From Eudorina sp. 2006-703-Eu-15 (taxonomy: Eukaryota; Chlorophyta; Chlorophyceae; Chlamydomonadales; Volvocaceae): a stretch of DNA of 64,000 bases. Shown in pieces: positions 47,422-60,700 of the stretch. The notes below the pieces were generated by a model. That model was not told where the DNA came from, did no database searches, and saw only the letters and a program-made list of their open reading frames with translations. The stretch is from the NCBI GenBank assembly GCA_003117195.1, contig BDSI01000010.1, positions 668,788 through 732,787 on the forward strand, read 5' to 3'. Within the stretch, counting starts at the first letter, position 1; each line of letters begins with the position of its first letter. Position numbers and translations under genes: made by a program.

Positions 47422-49773
47422 TCAGCCTCGTACAATGGATGATCCCCACGCGTTGTTGTTCCTGACCTGCTCGAGGAGGGCTCTGCGCCGCATCTCCCGC
47501 TGCAGCTGGATCTGATCCACGGGACCGATCTTCTCGTCGCCGTACATAGGGCCCTGCGCCGCGTGCCGCATCGCGTACAGCCGGCGTTCCTACGTCGTCG
47601 GGAAGGGGTCCGGTGGGAGGGGGTAAGGTGGGAGGGGTTTAGGCTTTAGGGTCAAGGCAATCGGCCGTTCCTTTACGACTCTAGGGTTTAGGGTTTAGCA
47701 CCGTTTGGGTTTTGGGTTTAGGAGCTGTGGAGCCGTGGGGGGCCCGGCCCCGCTCTGTTTCTCCTCATACGTCGTAACGCTCACGGTTCGTACGATCGCA
47801 CCTCCTCCGTCGCGTCCGCGGGCAGCGCGTCACCGTCGTACGGCACCGCATCGCTGCCCGGCAGCTCCTCCACCTCCACGTCCCGCGCGATGGATCTGTA
47901 CCGCATCTCCGCGGTGAACTTGATTTGTCGTACAGATCTGGGTGCGGCCAGCGGGCCGCCGCTCGGCGTCTCCGGGGAGGGCGGCGGCGCGCCGCCGCCC
48001 CCTGGAGCCGTTGGGCCGTCCGGATCCCCAGCCTCCGGAACCTGCAGACCACGGGGGGTTGGTTTCGGAGCGCGATTTAGATGCGGAAGATGTGAGGAAG
48101 ATAATAAATAGCACACATTACAAGATAGTATCGTATGTGGGTCAGACGCCGCGCTGTGCGGTCTGGTCTGGCCTTCCATGCTGCCACGTGTACGCCATGG
48201 TAACTACGCACCTGTCCAAGTTGTGGCGCGTATCTCATCGGCCGGGACCCGGCGGCGGCGGCGGCCGCCGTCGCCGCCGCCGGCGGCGGCGGCGGCGCGC
48301 CTCCTGACTTCGCCCCGGCGGTGTCAAAAATGCCGTCGGCCTCGCCGCCGTTTGGTCTCATGAAACCGCGCACCGCACCGCCGGCGGCGGCGCCGGCGGC
48401 GGCGGCGGCGGCCGCCGCGGGCATGGCGGCGTCCTCATCTGGGCCGCCGTTGGCGGCGTCGCCGGGACGGTTGAATTGCGCTGCCCGGTTGCCCGGCGGC
48501 GCCTTGTACGGCTGCTGGGCCCCACCGCCGGCCGCAGCATCCTCCGCGGGAACGCCGCCGCCGGCGGAGGCGGACCCCGGCCGTTTGAACTGCGTTGTAC
48601 GGCTCGGAGGTACGGCGGCTGCCGTCGCCGCCGCCGCGGCCGAGGCCGCTGTGTCCCCGTCGTCGAAATCGCCGCCAAGCCCGCCGCCCGGTCGGCGGAA
48701 CTGTACGGCCGGACCGCCGCTTGCGGCTCGGGCGGCGGCTGCCGCCGCCGCCGCCGCCGCAGCGGCGTCAGGGTCGAAGCCCCCGTCGTTGGCGCCGCCG
48801 TCAGGACGGTTGAACAGCACGAGCCGCGGCGATGCACGACCGCCTGGCGGCGGCGGCGGCGGCGGCGCCGCGTCGTCTTCAATCTCCCCATTCAACGCGC
48901 CAGGAGACGGCTCCCGGGGGTTGACGTACACCGCATTGGGCCGCATGTACGACTCCGTACCGGCACTGCTCCGACTATTAAAGCTGCCGCTGCCTGTACG
49001 ACTGAACCGCTGGGAAACCCGCCGGAACATGCCGCCACCGGTGGCGACGGCGGCGGCGCCGCCGCCGCCGCCGCCAGCAGCAGCGGCAGCAAGGCCAACC
49101 TCGGCGTCAGCGCCCGCCTCATCCACCGTCGACAGACCTCCGGCGGCGCCGCCGCCGCCGCCTGTAGGCGACTTTGCCCCAAAGATCCCGCCGAAGAGGC
49201 GCGACATCGCGCCGCCTTGCTTGGAGGCTGCGGCACCCGATGCGGCGGCGGCGGCGCCGCCGCCGCCGCTGCCGCCGCCGGCGGCGGCGCCAGCGTCGTC
49301 GGCTGGGCCGGCCAGCCCTGCCGGCAGTCGAGACACCGAGGTGCCGCCGAACAGCTTCTGGAAGGCAGACGGCTTTCCGCCGCCGCCGCCGCCGCCGCCG
49401 CTGCCGCCGCCGGCGGCGGCGGTTCCCGCTGCGGCGGCAGCGCCCGCTGCGGCGAACGCGCCGGAAGCCGACGGCGCAGGAGACTCCTCGATGGTGGCGT
49501 CCTGTTGGCGTGCCGTAAGATACGATAGATGCCGTACATAATTGCACACGGTCAGTCGCACGTACCCCTGAAGCACGACTGGCAGTACACCTAGGAATAA
49601 GTCGTGCCCCTCACTTTCGGTACAACAAAGCAGCCGTTAAGCAGGGCAACGTGGCCACTCCGCGTTCGGTCCCCCACATATGTACATTCATACACTACAT
49701 ACACAAGACGATGTTTGTTTTTTCCCTTCAGCATTCGCATCCTTGTTGCCTTGCACTCATATATATACACTCT

Positions 49774-49811
<38 letters not shown>

Positions 49812-51750
49812 CACACACCCCACTCGCTCACTTCTCATTTCCTAAACACGCACCACTCACCGGCAGCAAGGGCACCTTGAGAGAGACCATGCCGCCGGAC
49901 GCGCCGAGAGCGCCGTACGGCCCGTACGAGCTGAAATCGGCGGCGTTGCCGCTGCCGCCCCGCACGAACAGCGTCTTCGGAGCCGACAGGGCCGCCCCCG
50001 GGTAGGAGCTGCGCTGCTGGGGGGTGGGCGGCTGCCGGGGGCAACCGTCCCGGGGGAGGGCGAGGGGGCACGTGTGAGGGTACGGAGTAACTTTAACGTC
50101 TTTCTTTGAACCCACCATCGCCACCTTCACCCCCTCTGCCCCCTCGGGTTCCTTTCCTTTTTCAATTGAACCCCCTTTGGCCCCTTCAGCTCCGCCCCCG
50201 TCGTCCAAACCGGTAAGCTTCTAAGGTAAGGTACCGGTGATCAGAACGCGAGAGGCCACACACGCACCAGCAGCCCGCCGCCGCCGCCCTATCCCGTAGG
50301 AGTGCAGCCCCTCCATGCCTCCCCCCCAACACCGCAGCTCATCGGCCCCACACTAGAGCACGCGCGGCTACCAGTCAGCGACGCCGACGCGCCGATGAGG
50401 AAACACGGCTCCACCTTGGGTCGACGTCGGTGTCAGGGGATGTGCGGGGACGCACATGATCCAACTACATGCTCATATTTGTGTGTGTGTGTTACATGGT
50501 TGGGGGTGCGTAACCCCATACCTGCACATACCCATACGAGCCGGAGGCCCAAGGGCAAACAAAACGCCCAAAAGCACTGGTTTATATGCTCATATTTATA
50601 CATTGTTTTCAGACTCAGACTTACGACCCGGGGACTGGGGGCCACGTCCAGCACGAACCGGCACTCCCGCCGCGAGTCACCACCACGAGTCGGCGCCGTA
50701 CATAAATACGGGAACCTCCGGAACCTCCGGAGCACAAACCCGAGTACGGTGCCGTGTGGTAACTGGTAAGGGTAAAAATTCCCCGCCGCCCGTCCCATGC
50801 CCCATGGAACGTCTTCCCGCCCGTACGCTCGGTGTACGGCATCGTGTCGTACCTCGCTCATTGGGCTGACGAGGCCGCCGCTGGCGAGGAGCCCCGCAGC
50901 TGCCGCCGACTCCGCCGCCGTCGCTGCCGTACCATTGACGGCCGCCGTGTCGGCCCCGGGCCAGAACTCGAGGGAGGCTCTCTGCAGCGTCCCGGGGATG
51001 CTGACGGCGGCGGCGGCGGCGGCGGCGGCGGACTTGGCCGACGTCGGCCTCGAGCCGGCGCCGGTGCCGCCAGCGTGACCTTCCGCCGCGGCGCCGACGC
51101 TGGCGGACACAGCGGCTGCGGCAGCGACGGGCGTACTGGCGGCGGGCGTTGCAGTGGCGGCGGCGGCGGCAGCTGCGGCGGCAGATTCCTTGGCTGCTAG
51201 TAGGCTCGGAAGGACCGGTTTGGCGAAGGGATCGGTGGTGGCGCCAACCGCCGCCGCCCCTGCGCCGCCCGCCGCCAGGCCGGCGCCGCCGGCGACTTCG
51301 ACGGCGGCGGCGGCGGCGCCCCCTGGCGCCGGCTTCAGAGACGGCAGCGCGTTCTTCCGAGCCGGCGGCAGCGCCGCCAAGGCGCCGACGGCGGCAGCAG
51401 CGGCGGCTGCATCGGCAGAGCCACCGCCGCCGCCGCCGCCGCCAGCGCCAGCGGCGCCGCCGCCGTCGCCGGCGGCAGCAGGGAGGGGTGTTGGCAGTAC
51501 GAGCTTTGCGGCGCCCAGACTTGCAGGTGCCAAGGAAGGGTCCAGGGAGGGTAACTTATGAACCTCGGCACGGATCGGGGGAAGCGTCTGCTTGCCGCCG
51601 CCGACGCCGGCGGCGGCGGCGGCGGCGACCGTGCCGACCAGCATCCCGCCAGCGGCAGCTGCCGCAGCGGTGCCGTCGGCAGCGGCGCCGCCGACCCCGC
51701 CGCCGCCGCCGCTGACTGCCGCAGCTGCGGTGGGCTCGGAGCTGCCGCCA

Positions 51751-51783
<33 letters not shown>

Positions 51784-54700
51784 GGCAGCGCCGGCGCGGG
51801 AGGTAACTCCAACGTCTCCGAAGGTAGCGTCGGCGGGTCGCCAACCTTCGCCGACGCCGCCATCATCTTGGCCGGCTCAACCCCAGGGGGCGCCGCCCAG
51901 CCCGGCGGCGGCGGCAGCCCTGGCACGTACACCGGGCTGGTGGGACCGGCGGCCGGTGCCGCCGCCGCTGCCGCTGCCGCGGCGGCGACTCCCGGGCCCC
52001 ACACCGCCGCCGCCGCGGTCGCGGCGGCACCCGCGCCGGCGGCGCCAGAGCTTTCCGCCCCCATCGCCGCCGCTCCCGCGCCGCCCCACTGAATGTGTAC
52101 GGCGGGGGTAGCGCCGGCCGCGGGCTCGGGAGGAGCAGCGGCGGAGCTGGCAGCGGCGGCGCCGCCGCCAAAGCCGATCTTCGCGGCCATATTGCCGAAG
52201 AAGCCGCCACCACCGCCACCGCCACCGCCGCCGCCGGCTGGGCCACCTGCTGCGGCCGCGGCGGCGCCGACAACCTCACCGGCGGCGGCAGCTTCGCCCA
52301 CGCCCGGCTCAGGACCAGCCATAACGGTGAAAGTGGTCGGCTGTAGCACGGGGTGTAGCAGGGGATGTCAGCAGGGGTGTTAGGGTTTAATCTTGCAGTT
52401 GAAGAAGATGAGTCAAAGCCCCCTCCTCGCATCAAGAATTCCTTTTCTTTGCAAGTGATGTCGTACTTTCAGCGCCCATCGCCGTACACGGTCGTACCTT
52501 TTTGTGCATATACAGGAATCCCGCGGCGGCAGCCGCCAACAGCGCCGCCGCGCCCACCGCGGCGCCGACGATGGCACCCACCGGTACGGCGCTGCCGCCG
52601 CCGCCGCCGGCAGCGGCGGCGGCCACCAGCACCGCCGCCGCCGCCGCGTCCGGCGACGGCGGCGGCGCCGCCGCCGTGCTGACAGCCGCCACGCGGGCCT
52701 TACAGTCGCTGACCGTTGCCCTGACCCCCGACGCCGTAACCGCCGCCAGTACGGAATTACTCAGGGAGGCACAGTCCGGGTAGAGGGCCTGTTCTGCGGT
52801 GATTGCACGGACCTGTACGGCAGTGTCACCCGGCCGAGGTAACCGTAGTACGACAGCGGGGTACCTCGGGATGGAGGCACAGGCTCAAGAGAGCGCCGGG
52901 GAATCCCTTTGGAGGTCAGGAAACCAGCCAGCCTGTGTCCGCACGCAACCGTGTCATGAGCGCATACACATTCCCCCAACTCCGACGACCTGTGGGGTCC
53001 GCTGTAACATCCATCCGCGGTGACACCCTTAATGAACCTCCCCTGAGGGTTTCGCATGCGTTGAGCGGGCACCCTTCTCTGGGGTTGTGAAGCACCCACC
53101 CCGACCCTAGAAAACCAGCCGGACTTCATCACCAGGCACAGAATGCGGATAGTTGCCGCCCTGGGGAACTGGACGAAGCCCTGCTGACCCGCGGGTCGGT
53201 CTGCCCCCGCCCATCCGCCCATCCGCCCGCCCCACTCACCGTGCCGCCCGTGGTGGCCCAGTCTCCCGCCAGCTGCCCCAGCGGGCACACCCCCGCCACC
53301 CCGCCATCCCCGATGGCCGAGTACACGGCCTCCTTGAAGGCGGCCATGGACTTGGCGGGGTCCACCTGTGTGCAGTTAGTTAGTTGGTCGTTACCAGTAC
53401 GACACACTACAAACAGCCAACCCTCAGCGCGTTTGGCTCAACTGACAACGGCCAACGGTCAACGGTCAACACATCACGCCCGTGCGCAATTGCACGGAAT
53501 CGCTATGTCAGCCACGGAGGGTAAGGAAGACGGCACTGAAGGACTGGTTGCCGCAGACGGAGGCTGAGAGGAGGAGAGGAGGAGGAAGTGTTCGTGTGCC
53601 CGTTCTTCGTTCTGACTCCGGACACCCTCCGCCCTCACAAGTCACACGCGACACGCCGATTCCTTTTTCGATTCTTTTGTATCATTGTAATGAGCACAAG
53701 TCACGCCGGTTACACAGCCGGTCCCTCACCCGGAATGTGATGTTGTTCAGGAAGGCCGCCGAGCAGGTCGACTGGCCGGGGGCGGGGAGGCGGGGCCGGG
53801 CGGGCGGCCGGGCGGCCGGGATCAGAAGGGGGCAGGCGGGACAGGAGCAAAAATCAGACCGGGGGAAACGGGCAGGGGGAATGGGGGAGTGAACGTCTCC
53901 CGGGGGGAACCTCGGAACGGGCGCCGGCGGGGATGATAACATAGCAACCTAGTAACGGTAGTTGGCGGTTAAGTTTACTGACGCACAAGCACACGAAACA
54001 CGTCGTGGCGGTGGTACCGATGATTCGCCCCCCTCGCCCCTCACCTGCGTTTGCAGCAACCGCCGGCGCGGCCGCGTCTGCCACGTCAGCAACCGCATCA
54101 CCTCGCTCCCGCCCTGCCGCAGCCACAGTAACGCCCGCCGTGCCGTACGTCGTCGTGCCGTACTCGTGTCGGCTGCGCAGCTGGTGGTGATGTTGGCCGT
54201 CGGAAAATTGAGCGCCGACGCCAGCGCCGAAACCAACGTCGCTTGAACCCCAGCGGCGCAACTGGCGTACGGCGAGCTGCCCTGGAACCTAGCGGTGGCG
54301 GTTAGGTAGTTGCAATCCAACTGAATTTTGGCGCCCTCTACGACAGGCAGCGGGTCGCTAGGGCTCAAGGTCTGCTGCACGAGTACGACAGACTCGATGA
54401 TGAAACTGCCGGGTTGCGGCGCCGGCGGCGGCGGCGGCGCCGTATTTGCGCTACCCGCTGGGTTGGTCACGGACAGCGGAGGCGGGGAGTTGATTGGGGG
54501 AGGCAGGGGGTGGCTGACAGCGGCCGGCGGCGGCGGCAGCGGCGGCAGAATCGGCGGCAGCAGAGGTAACGGTGACGGCGACGGCGGCGGAGTCGCTGCC
54601 TCGTCGGCTGGCGGCGGCAGCAGCGGCGGCGGTGATACCTCGCCCGAAGACGATGGCGGCGGCGGCAACAGAGACGGTGGCGGCGGTACGGCAGGTATGT

Positions 54701-57700
54701 GGCTGGGATTCGCAGCGCCGTCAGGCGGGGGCGCGGGTACTGATTGCGGCGGCAGCGACGGCGGGAAGGTAGCAGGCTGCGGCGGCGTCGGCGGCGACGG
54801 CGTCTTCAGCGGCGGTGGGGCGGCGCTGGTGGGGCGTGAGGTGCCAGGTACCAAAGGCTGAGGCGTAGGCGTAAGTGGGTTGGGAGCTGCTCCCGACAGG
54901 TCCGGTGGCGGAAGGGACACGTCAGCAGTGGGCGCCGGCGGAGGGGCTGGCGGAGGCGGGGCTGGCGGAGGCGGGGCTGACGGAGGCGAGGCTGGCGGAG
55001 GCGGGGCTGCCGGAGGCGGGGCTGCCGGAGGCGGGGCTGCCGGAGGCGGGGCTGCCGGAGGCGGGGCTGCCGGAGGCGGGGCTGCCGGAGGCGGGGCTGA
55101 CGGATGCGGGGCTGGCAAAGGCGGCGCTGGCGGAGGCGGGGCTGACGGAGGCGGCGCTGGCAGCTTAAGGGCAGGGCCCGAAGACGCAGGTGGTGGCGGG
55201 GGCGCCGGCGGCGGCGACGGCGGTGTGGGAGGAAAGGGCGGGCTCGGTGGAGGCGAGGGCGGAGATGGCGGGGCAGGCGGCGGAGGGGGTGGCGACGGCG
55301 GCATTGGAGGAACGGGTGGGCTGGGTGGAGGAGAGGGCGATAGAGGCTGCGACTGCGCACCGGGCGGCAGCGGCAGTGTCGCTCCAGGGGACACGGGTGA
55401 CCCACGGGTCTCTGGCGGCGCGCCTGTAGCTGTCGAGGGATCAACGGCGGGCGGTCGTGGTGGCGGCGATGGCAGCGGCGGTGGGTTGGTCGGCGGTGTA
55501 CGACTCGCCGACGGAGGCCGGACGGGTAAGGAACCTGGGTCTGTTGGGTCTACGGGTGTACTGGCGGGCGGCTGCGGCGGCGCGGGCGGCTGCGGCGACG
55601 GCGGCGCTGGTGGTGGTGGTGGTGGTGGTGGCAGCGCCGCCGATGGCAGGGGCACAGGAGACGGTGGGAGTGAAGGTCGAAGCGGAGGAGATGGCAAGGA
55701 TGGCGCCGGTGGTGGCGGTGCCGGTAGAGATGGGGACGGCGGCGGCGGCGGCGGTGACGGGAGCCATGGCGGCGGCGGCGGCGGTGGCGAGGATGGTGAC
55801 GGTGGTGGAGACGACAACGGTGGTGAGAGCGGCGGCGGCGATGCCTGTGGCGACGGGGCTGGTGGCGGCGCCGCAGAAACGCCTCGGGGCGGCGGCGGCG
55901 GTGGCGGAGGCGATGGCCAGTCACGCGATGATGGCGGCGGCAGTGGAGCTTTCGGTGCGGAAGGCGGGAGTGGCGGAGGCGGCGGAGGCAGCAGCGGAGA
56001 CGGAGGCACCGGCGGCGGCGGCGAGGGCAGTGGCTGTAGAGGTGGCGGAGGTGGCTGCATCGGCGGCAGCGGTGGCAGCGGCGGCCGCAGGGCCAGCGAA
56101 GGCGAGGAAGGGGGAAGAGACCCCGGCGCAGTACGCGGCGGCGGCGGTGGAGGCGGCGGCGGCATCGGCGGCGGCGGTGGCGACGGGTGCTGGGGCGGAG
56201 GGTAAGGCTGCGGCGGGAGCAGAGGTGGAGGCTGCGGCGGCGGTAGTGGCCCCGGAGATTGTGAAACCGGTGGCGACGGCGATGACGACAGGGGAGGCCG
56301 CGGGGACGGGGAAAGCGGCGGCATGGGTGCCGGAGGCGGTGGGCTGGCTGGCGGCAGCAGCGACGGCGACGGCTGCGGCAGGTTTGGCGGCACGGCCGGG
56401 TCTGGCGGCGACGGCGACGGCGGCGGTTGTGACGGCTGCTCCGGCGATGGTGGTGGCGACGACGGAGGCGGAAGTGACGGTGTAGGCGGCGGCGACGGCG
56501 GTGGCGGAAGCAACGGTGGAAGCAGCTGCGACGACGGCGGCGGCGGTGACGGCGACGGCGGCGGTTGTGATGGCTGCTCCGATGGTGGTGGCGACGACGG
56601 AGGAGGGAGTGACGGCGGAGGCGAAGGCGACGGCGGAGGCGAAGGCGACGGCGGAGGCGAAGGCGACGGCGGAGTTGGAGGCGACGGCGGAGGAAGCGGC
56701 GGAGACGGCGGAGTCTGCGGCGACGGTGGAAGCGAAGGCAACTGCGGAGGCGAAGGCGAGGGCGGAGGCGACGGCGACGGCGCAGGCGAAGGCGGCGAAG
56801 AAGGCGAAGGCGGAGGCGAAGGCGAAGGTGGAGGCGGAAGCGAAGGCGAAGGCGGAGGCGGAAGCGACGGCAATGGCGGAGGCAGAAGCGACGGCGGAGG
56901 CGGAGGCGGAGGCGGAGGCGACGGCGGCGGAGGCGACGGCGGCGGAGGCGACGGCGGCGGAGGCGACGGCGGCGGAGGCGGAGACGGTGGAGGCGGAGGC
57001 GGAAGCGACGGCAATGGCGGAGGCAGAAGCGACGGCGAAGGCGGAGGCGAAGGCGGCGAAGAAGGCGAAGGCGGCGGCGGAGGCGGAGACGGTGGAAGCG
57101 AAGGCAACTGCTGAGGCGAAGGCGAGGGCGGAGGCGACGGCGATGGCGCAAGCGAAGGCGGCGAAGAAGGCGAAGGCGGCGGCGAAGGCGAAGGTGGAGG
57201 CGGAAGCGAAGGCGACGGCGGAGGCGGAAGCAAAGGCGAAGGCGGAGGCGGAGGCGGAAGCGAAGGCAATGGCGGAGGCAGAAGCGACGGCAATGGCGGA
57301 GGCGGAAGCGAAGGCAATGGCGGAGGCAGAAGCGACGGCAATGGCGGAGGCGGAAGCGAAGGCAATGGCGGAGGCGACGGCGGCGGAGGCTGAGACGTCG
57401 GAGGCGGAGGCGACGGCGGAGGTAACGGCGGAGGCGGAGGCGAAGGTGGCGAAGGCGACAGCGGCACAGGTGACGGCGACGGTGGCGGCGGACCTGGGTA
57501 CAGCGGCCCGCTCCCCTTCGGCAGCGGCGGCTGCGGCGGCTGAGGCTGCGGCAGCTGCGGCTGCGGCGGCTGCGGCAGCTGCGGCGGCGGCGGCGGCGGC
57601 AGCTGCGGCGGCTGCGGCTGCAGCGGCGGCGCCGGCTGCGGCGGCGGCGCCGGCGCCGGCGGCGGCGGCGCCGCCGCGCACTTGAACAGCGGCGTGTCTG

Positions 57701-60700
57701 GTCGGGGCAGTCTCAGGGTCCACAGGCACTCGTTGGGCTGGCTGCCCCGCCCGCAGCCCGCCCTCTGGCCGCCCACGTAGCGGGGCCCCTGTCACGGATG
57801 CGGCCCCGGGACGTCCGACCAAGGGAATAACTGTCAACGGTACAATACGGCGGCAACGTGTAACGACGTGCCAACGGCCAACGACCAACGACCAACGGTT
57901 GTTGACATCGGCGATCGGCATTCGGCAACGTCTGTGGTGGCTGGAACCAGCGGGTCCCTCGGTGCTCAGTTCAACGGTTACGGTAACAAACCCCCTGGAC
58001 CAAAACCCAACCTTACCCAACCCAACTTAACCAACCCCGAACCTGAAACTAATCAATGCCGACCCGACCTGAACCAACTCACCCCGACCCGACCCACCCC
58101 GACCCACCTGACAGACGGCGCTGATGCCGTTGAGGAGGACGTTGAGCGCGGGGGATCCGTCGGCTGCGTATGTGACGGTAGGGTAGGGCCGTGTAAGGTA
58201 GGGCAGGGGGGGAGGGGAGGAGCGGCGGGGAGGAGGCGGTCGCACGGTCGGGCTAGAGAGAGGTGTCAACAACCGCGCCGCTGGGCCGCGTCCCGGGGGG
58301 TACGGGTGTGCGGGTGTCGTACCGTACCTGGCAGACAGGTTCCGGAGCCATCTTTGACCGTGAAGCTGATGGCGACGGTGGTTTCGGAGCGTGTCCACCG
58401 CACCCACTGGCAGTACCGGTCTGGGAGGAAACACGAGGGAGGGGGAGGGGGATGGATTCGGGGGATTGGTGGTATTATTCAATACCACCAATCTGTGGAC
58501 TACTAACCTACAAGTTAGTTACATTACGACTAGGGACCCTATAGGGCCCGAGCTTTGTTACAATTTTGGGGGGGGGAGTTTGCGGGGGACACGAAGGGTT
58601 TTGGTCACGGTGGCCGGGCCGGGCGGGAAGGATCGGATGGGGGGGGGAGGTACGGTAACCGGGACCAAACCCTTCGTGTCCCCCGCAAACTCCCCACTCG
58701 GGAGGGAGGGGGTCGGGAGGGGTCGGGGGGAAGGTACGGTAACCGGGACGGGGAAAAACCCGCGGGGCGGGAGGCGGGGTTCAGGGAGGAGTCTAGGGCA
58801 ACGGGTTTCAAAAAACGGATAAATGAATGCCGCCACAGGTGACCTCCGAAAAGGTCCACATGTGTGTGTATGTGTGTGTGGAGGCTTGGGGGTTGGGCGG
58901 AATGGGGAGAAAGCTGTGGGGGGACGGGCCAGCTAGGTCTGCAGGACCGAGCGCGGCACGCCCACTCACTTTCGGCACCCGCCCGCCACCCGTTCCACTT
59001 GGACGTTGCGCCCACCACGGGCCGCCCGCCGCTGCCGCCCACCAGCACGTCGGAGAAGCGGTCGCCAGAGCACACGTGGCTGAGGGTGTCGTACGGAGAC
59101 TTGCCGCAGCCGGCGCGGGAGCCCGACCAGTAGAGACACACCTAGGGGCGCCGGTTGGGGGTGGGGCCGGTTGGGGGTGGGGCGGCCGTGCTGGACGGGT
59201 CAATCAAGAAAAACAAACAACGAACAACAAAACAACAAAAAACATAAACGTCACCGGACCGGCGACAATTACCCCCCCCCCTCCACCACCGTTGGGGGCC
59301 CCAGTCACGGTAGTCGGTTGTACCGCACCTGGCAGTACGTGTACGACACGCCGTACACGACCACATCGTAGCTGCACTCGTTGGAGAAGTGGACGGCCAG
59401 GCAGGCCTGTACGGCGTCGAGAGACCGGGGGGAGGTGTGTCGGGGTTTAGGTTTAGGCCCGGTGGTGGTGTGTGTGTGGGGGGGGGGAAAGAGATGGGAA
59501 TCAGATCGCCACAGAGAGGTGGTGAGGGCAGACGCCGGCAGGGGCAGCCGTGTGTGTTTAGACGGAGAGCAGCCGTGTGTGTTTAGACGGAGAGCAGCCG
59601 TGTGTGTTTAGACGGAGGACAGCCGTGCTGGATCGCACCCCCTTGGGATTGCGCTCAAGGTGCGCTGCCTCATTCGCGAGCTTGGGATGGGGATGTGCCG
59701 CCGCAGGGGGGCCCGCGTCATGGTTTGTTGGGTTGGTTCGGTTTGGTATGATTTCGGATGGCAATGAAACGGTGGACGCACGACGGCGGAACGGCTGTCG
59801 CCGTGGGATGCATCTTGCATGCGCTTTCATAGAGGATGCCCGTCAAGTGTGATGTGTTCATGGCGCGGGGAGGGGGCGTCAGGGAGTTACTGTATGTGTT
59901 TAGAGAAGAGACCCGCCCGTGCTGCCCGATCCCGTGAGATACGTGGACCGGAGATATGGTGTGCGCACGGTACAACACACGTGACGTGGAGCCGTACATG
60001 TTTGGTTCCGTACTAGTGGGGTTCCGCACCGGACGTACGCACCGCCTGGTCTCTGCACGACACGGCGGGGCCTCGATGCTCGAAGGTGACGGAGGAGCTA
60101 TTATCCCCGTCGGAGAACAGGCAGGTGTACGGCACCGGCGGCGGCCGCAGGAGCGCTGACGGCGCCAGCGGCGGCCTCCGCCCGTCAACCCCGTACCCCG
60201 GAGGCCTGTCGTACTGCAGCGGCGGCGTTGAAGGGCGGCCGCCATCGCCACCGCCACCGCCGTCGTCGCCGCCGTCGTCGCCGCCGCCGTCGCCGCCGCC
60301 GTCATCGACACCGCCGCCGTCATCGCTGCCGTCATCGCCACCGCCGCCGCCGTCATCACCGCCGCCTCCATCGTCATCCCCGCCTTCGTCGTCACCTCTG
60401 CCGTCATGGCCGCCGCCGCCGTCATCGCCGCCGCCGTCATCCCCGCCTCCTCCGACGCTTTGCATCGTCGGCGGTGCCGGCGTTGGCGCTGACGGCGGCG
60501 CTGCCACCACCACCACCGGCGGCGTCGGCGGCGGGTCTTGACGAGGCATGTAGTCAACCTCCACTTGAATCTGTTGGCAGGCGGTTGGCCAACCGCCAGT
60601 CAGTTGAATAACCAACGCAACAAAGTACGAGGGTTTAGGATTAGAGTTTTGGGTCCCCAGCGCCCAACTGAAATTGTGCTGAGAGCGCTCGAAGTCGTAT

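Larger units (their letters stand above)
47422..52340 (-). other. Gene 3 cytosolic Ala/Gly-rich tail (exons 16-20)
   Basis: About 1118 residues. Exon 16 (1488 nt) and exon 18 (1290 nt) are almost all Ala, Gly, Pro and Thr, with phrases such as GFFGNMAAKIGFGGG, and repeated phrases in exon 18 ending QFRRPGG, QFKRPGS, QFNRPGD and LFNRPDG. Exon 17 has LFVRGGSGNAADFSSYGP. Exons 19-20 are more ordinary: FTAEMRYRSIARDVEVEELPG and RRLYAMRHAAQGPMYGDEK. No kinase or other catalytic domain was seen. The (R/F)xRPG-type phrase, four or five times in exon 18, is the only clear short motif. Confidence 0.7.

Noticed and set aside
48321..49541. Plus-strand Ala/Pro ORFs of 350-406 codons
   Set aside because: Antisense to exon 18 of gene 3; GGC/GCC runs keep all frames open.
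54880..57685. Long plus-strand Gly-rich and Ala-rich ORFs and minus-strand Arg-rich frames
   Set aside because: Other frames of the Pro-rich rod exon. The Pro-rich frame alone is flanked by phase-consistent splice sites and folded segments.
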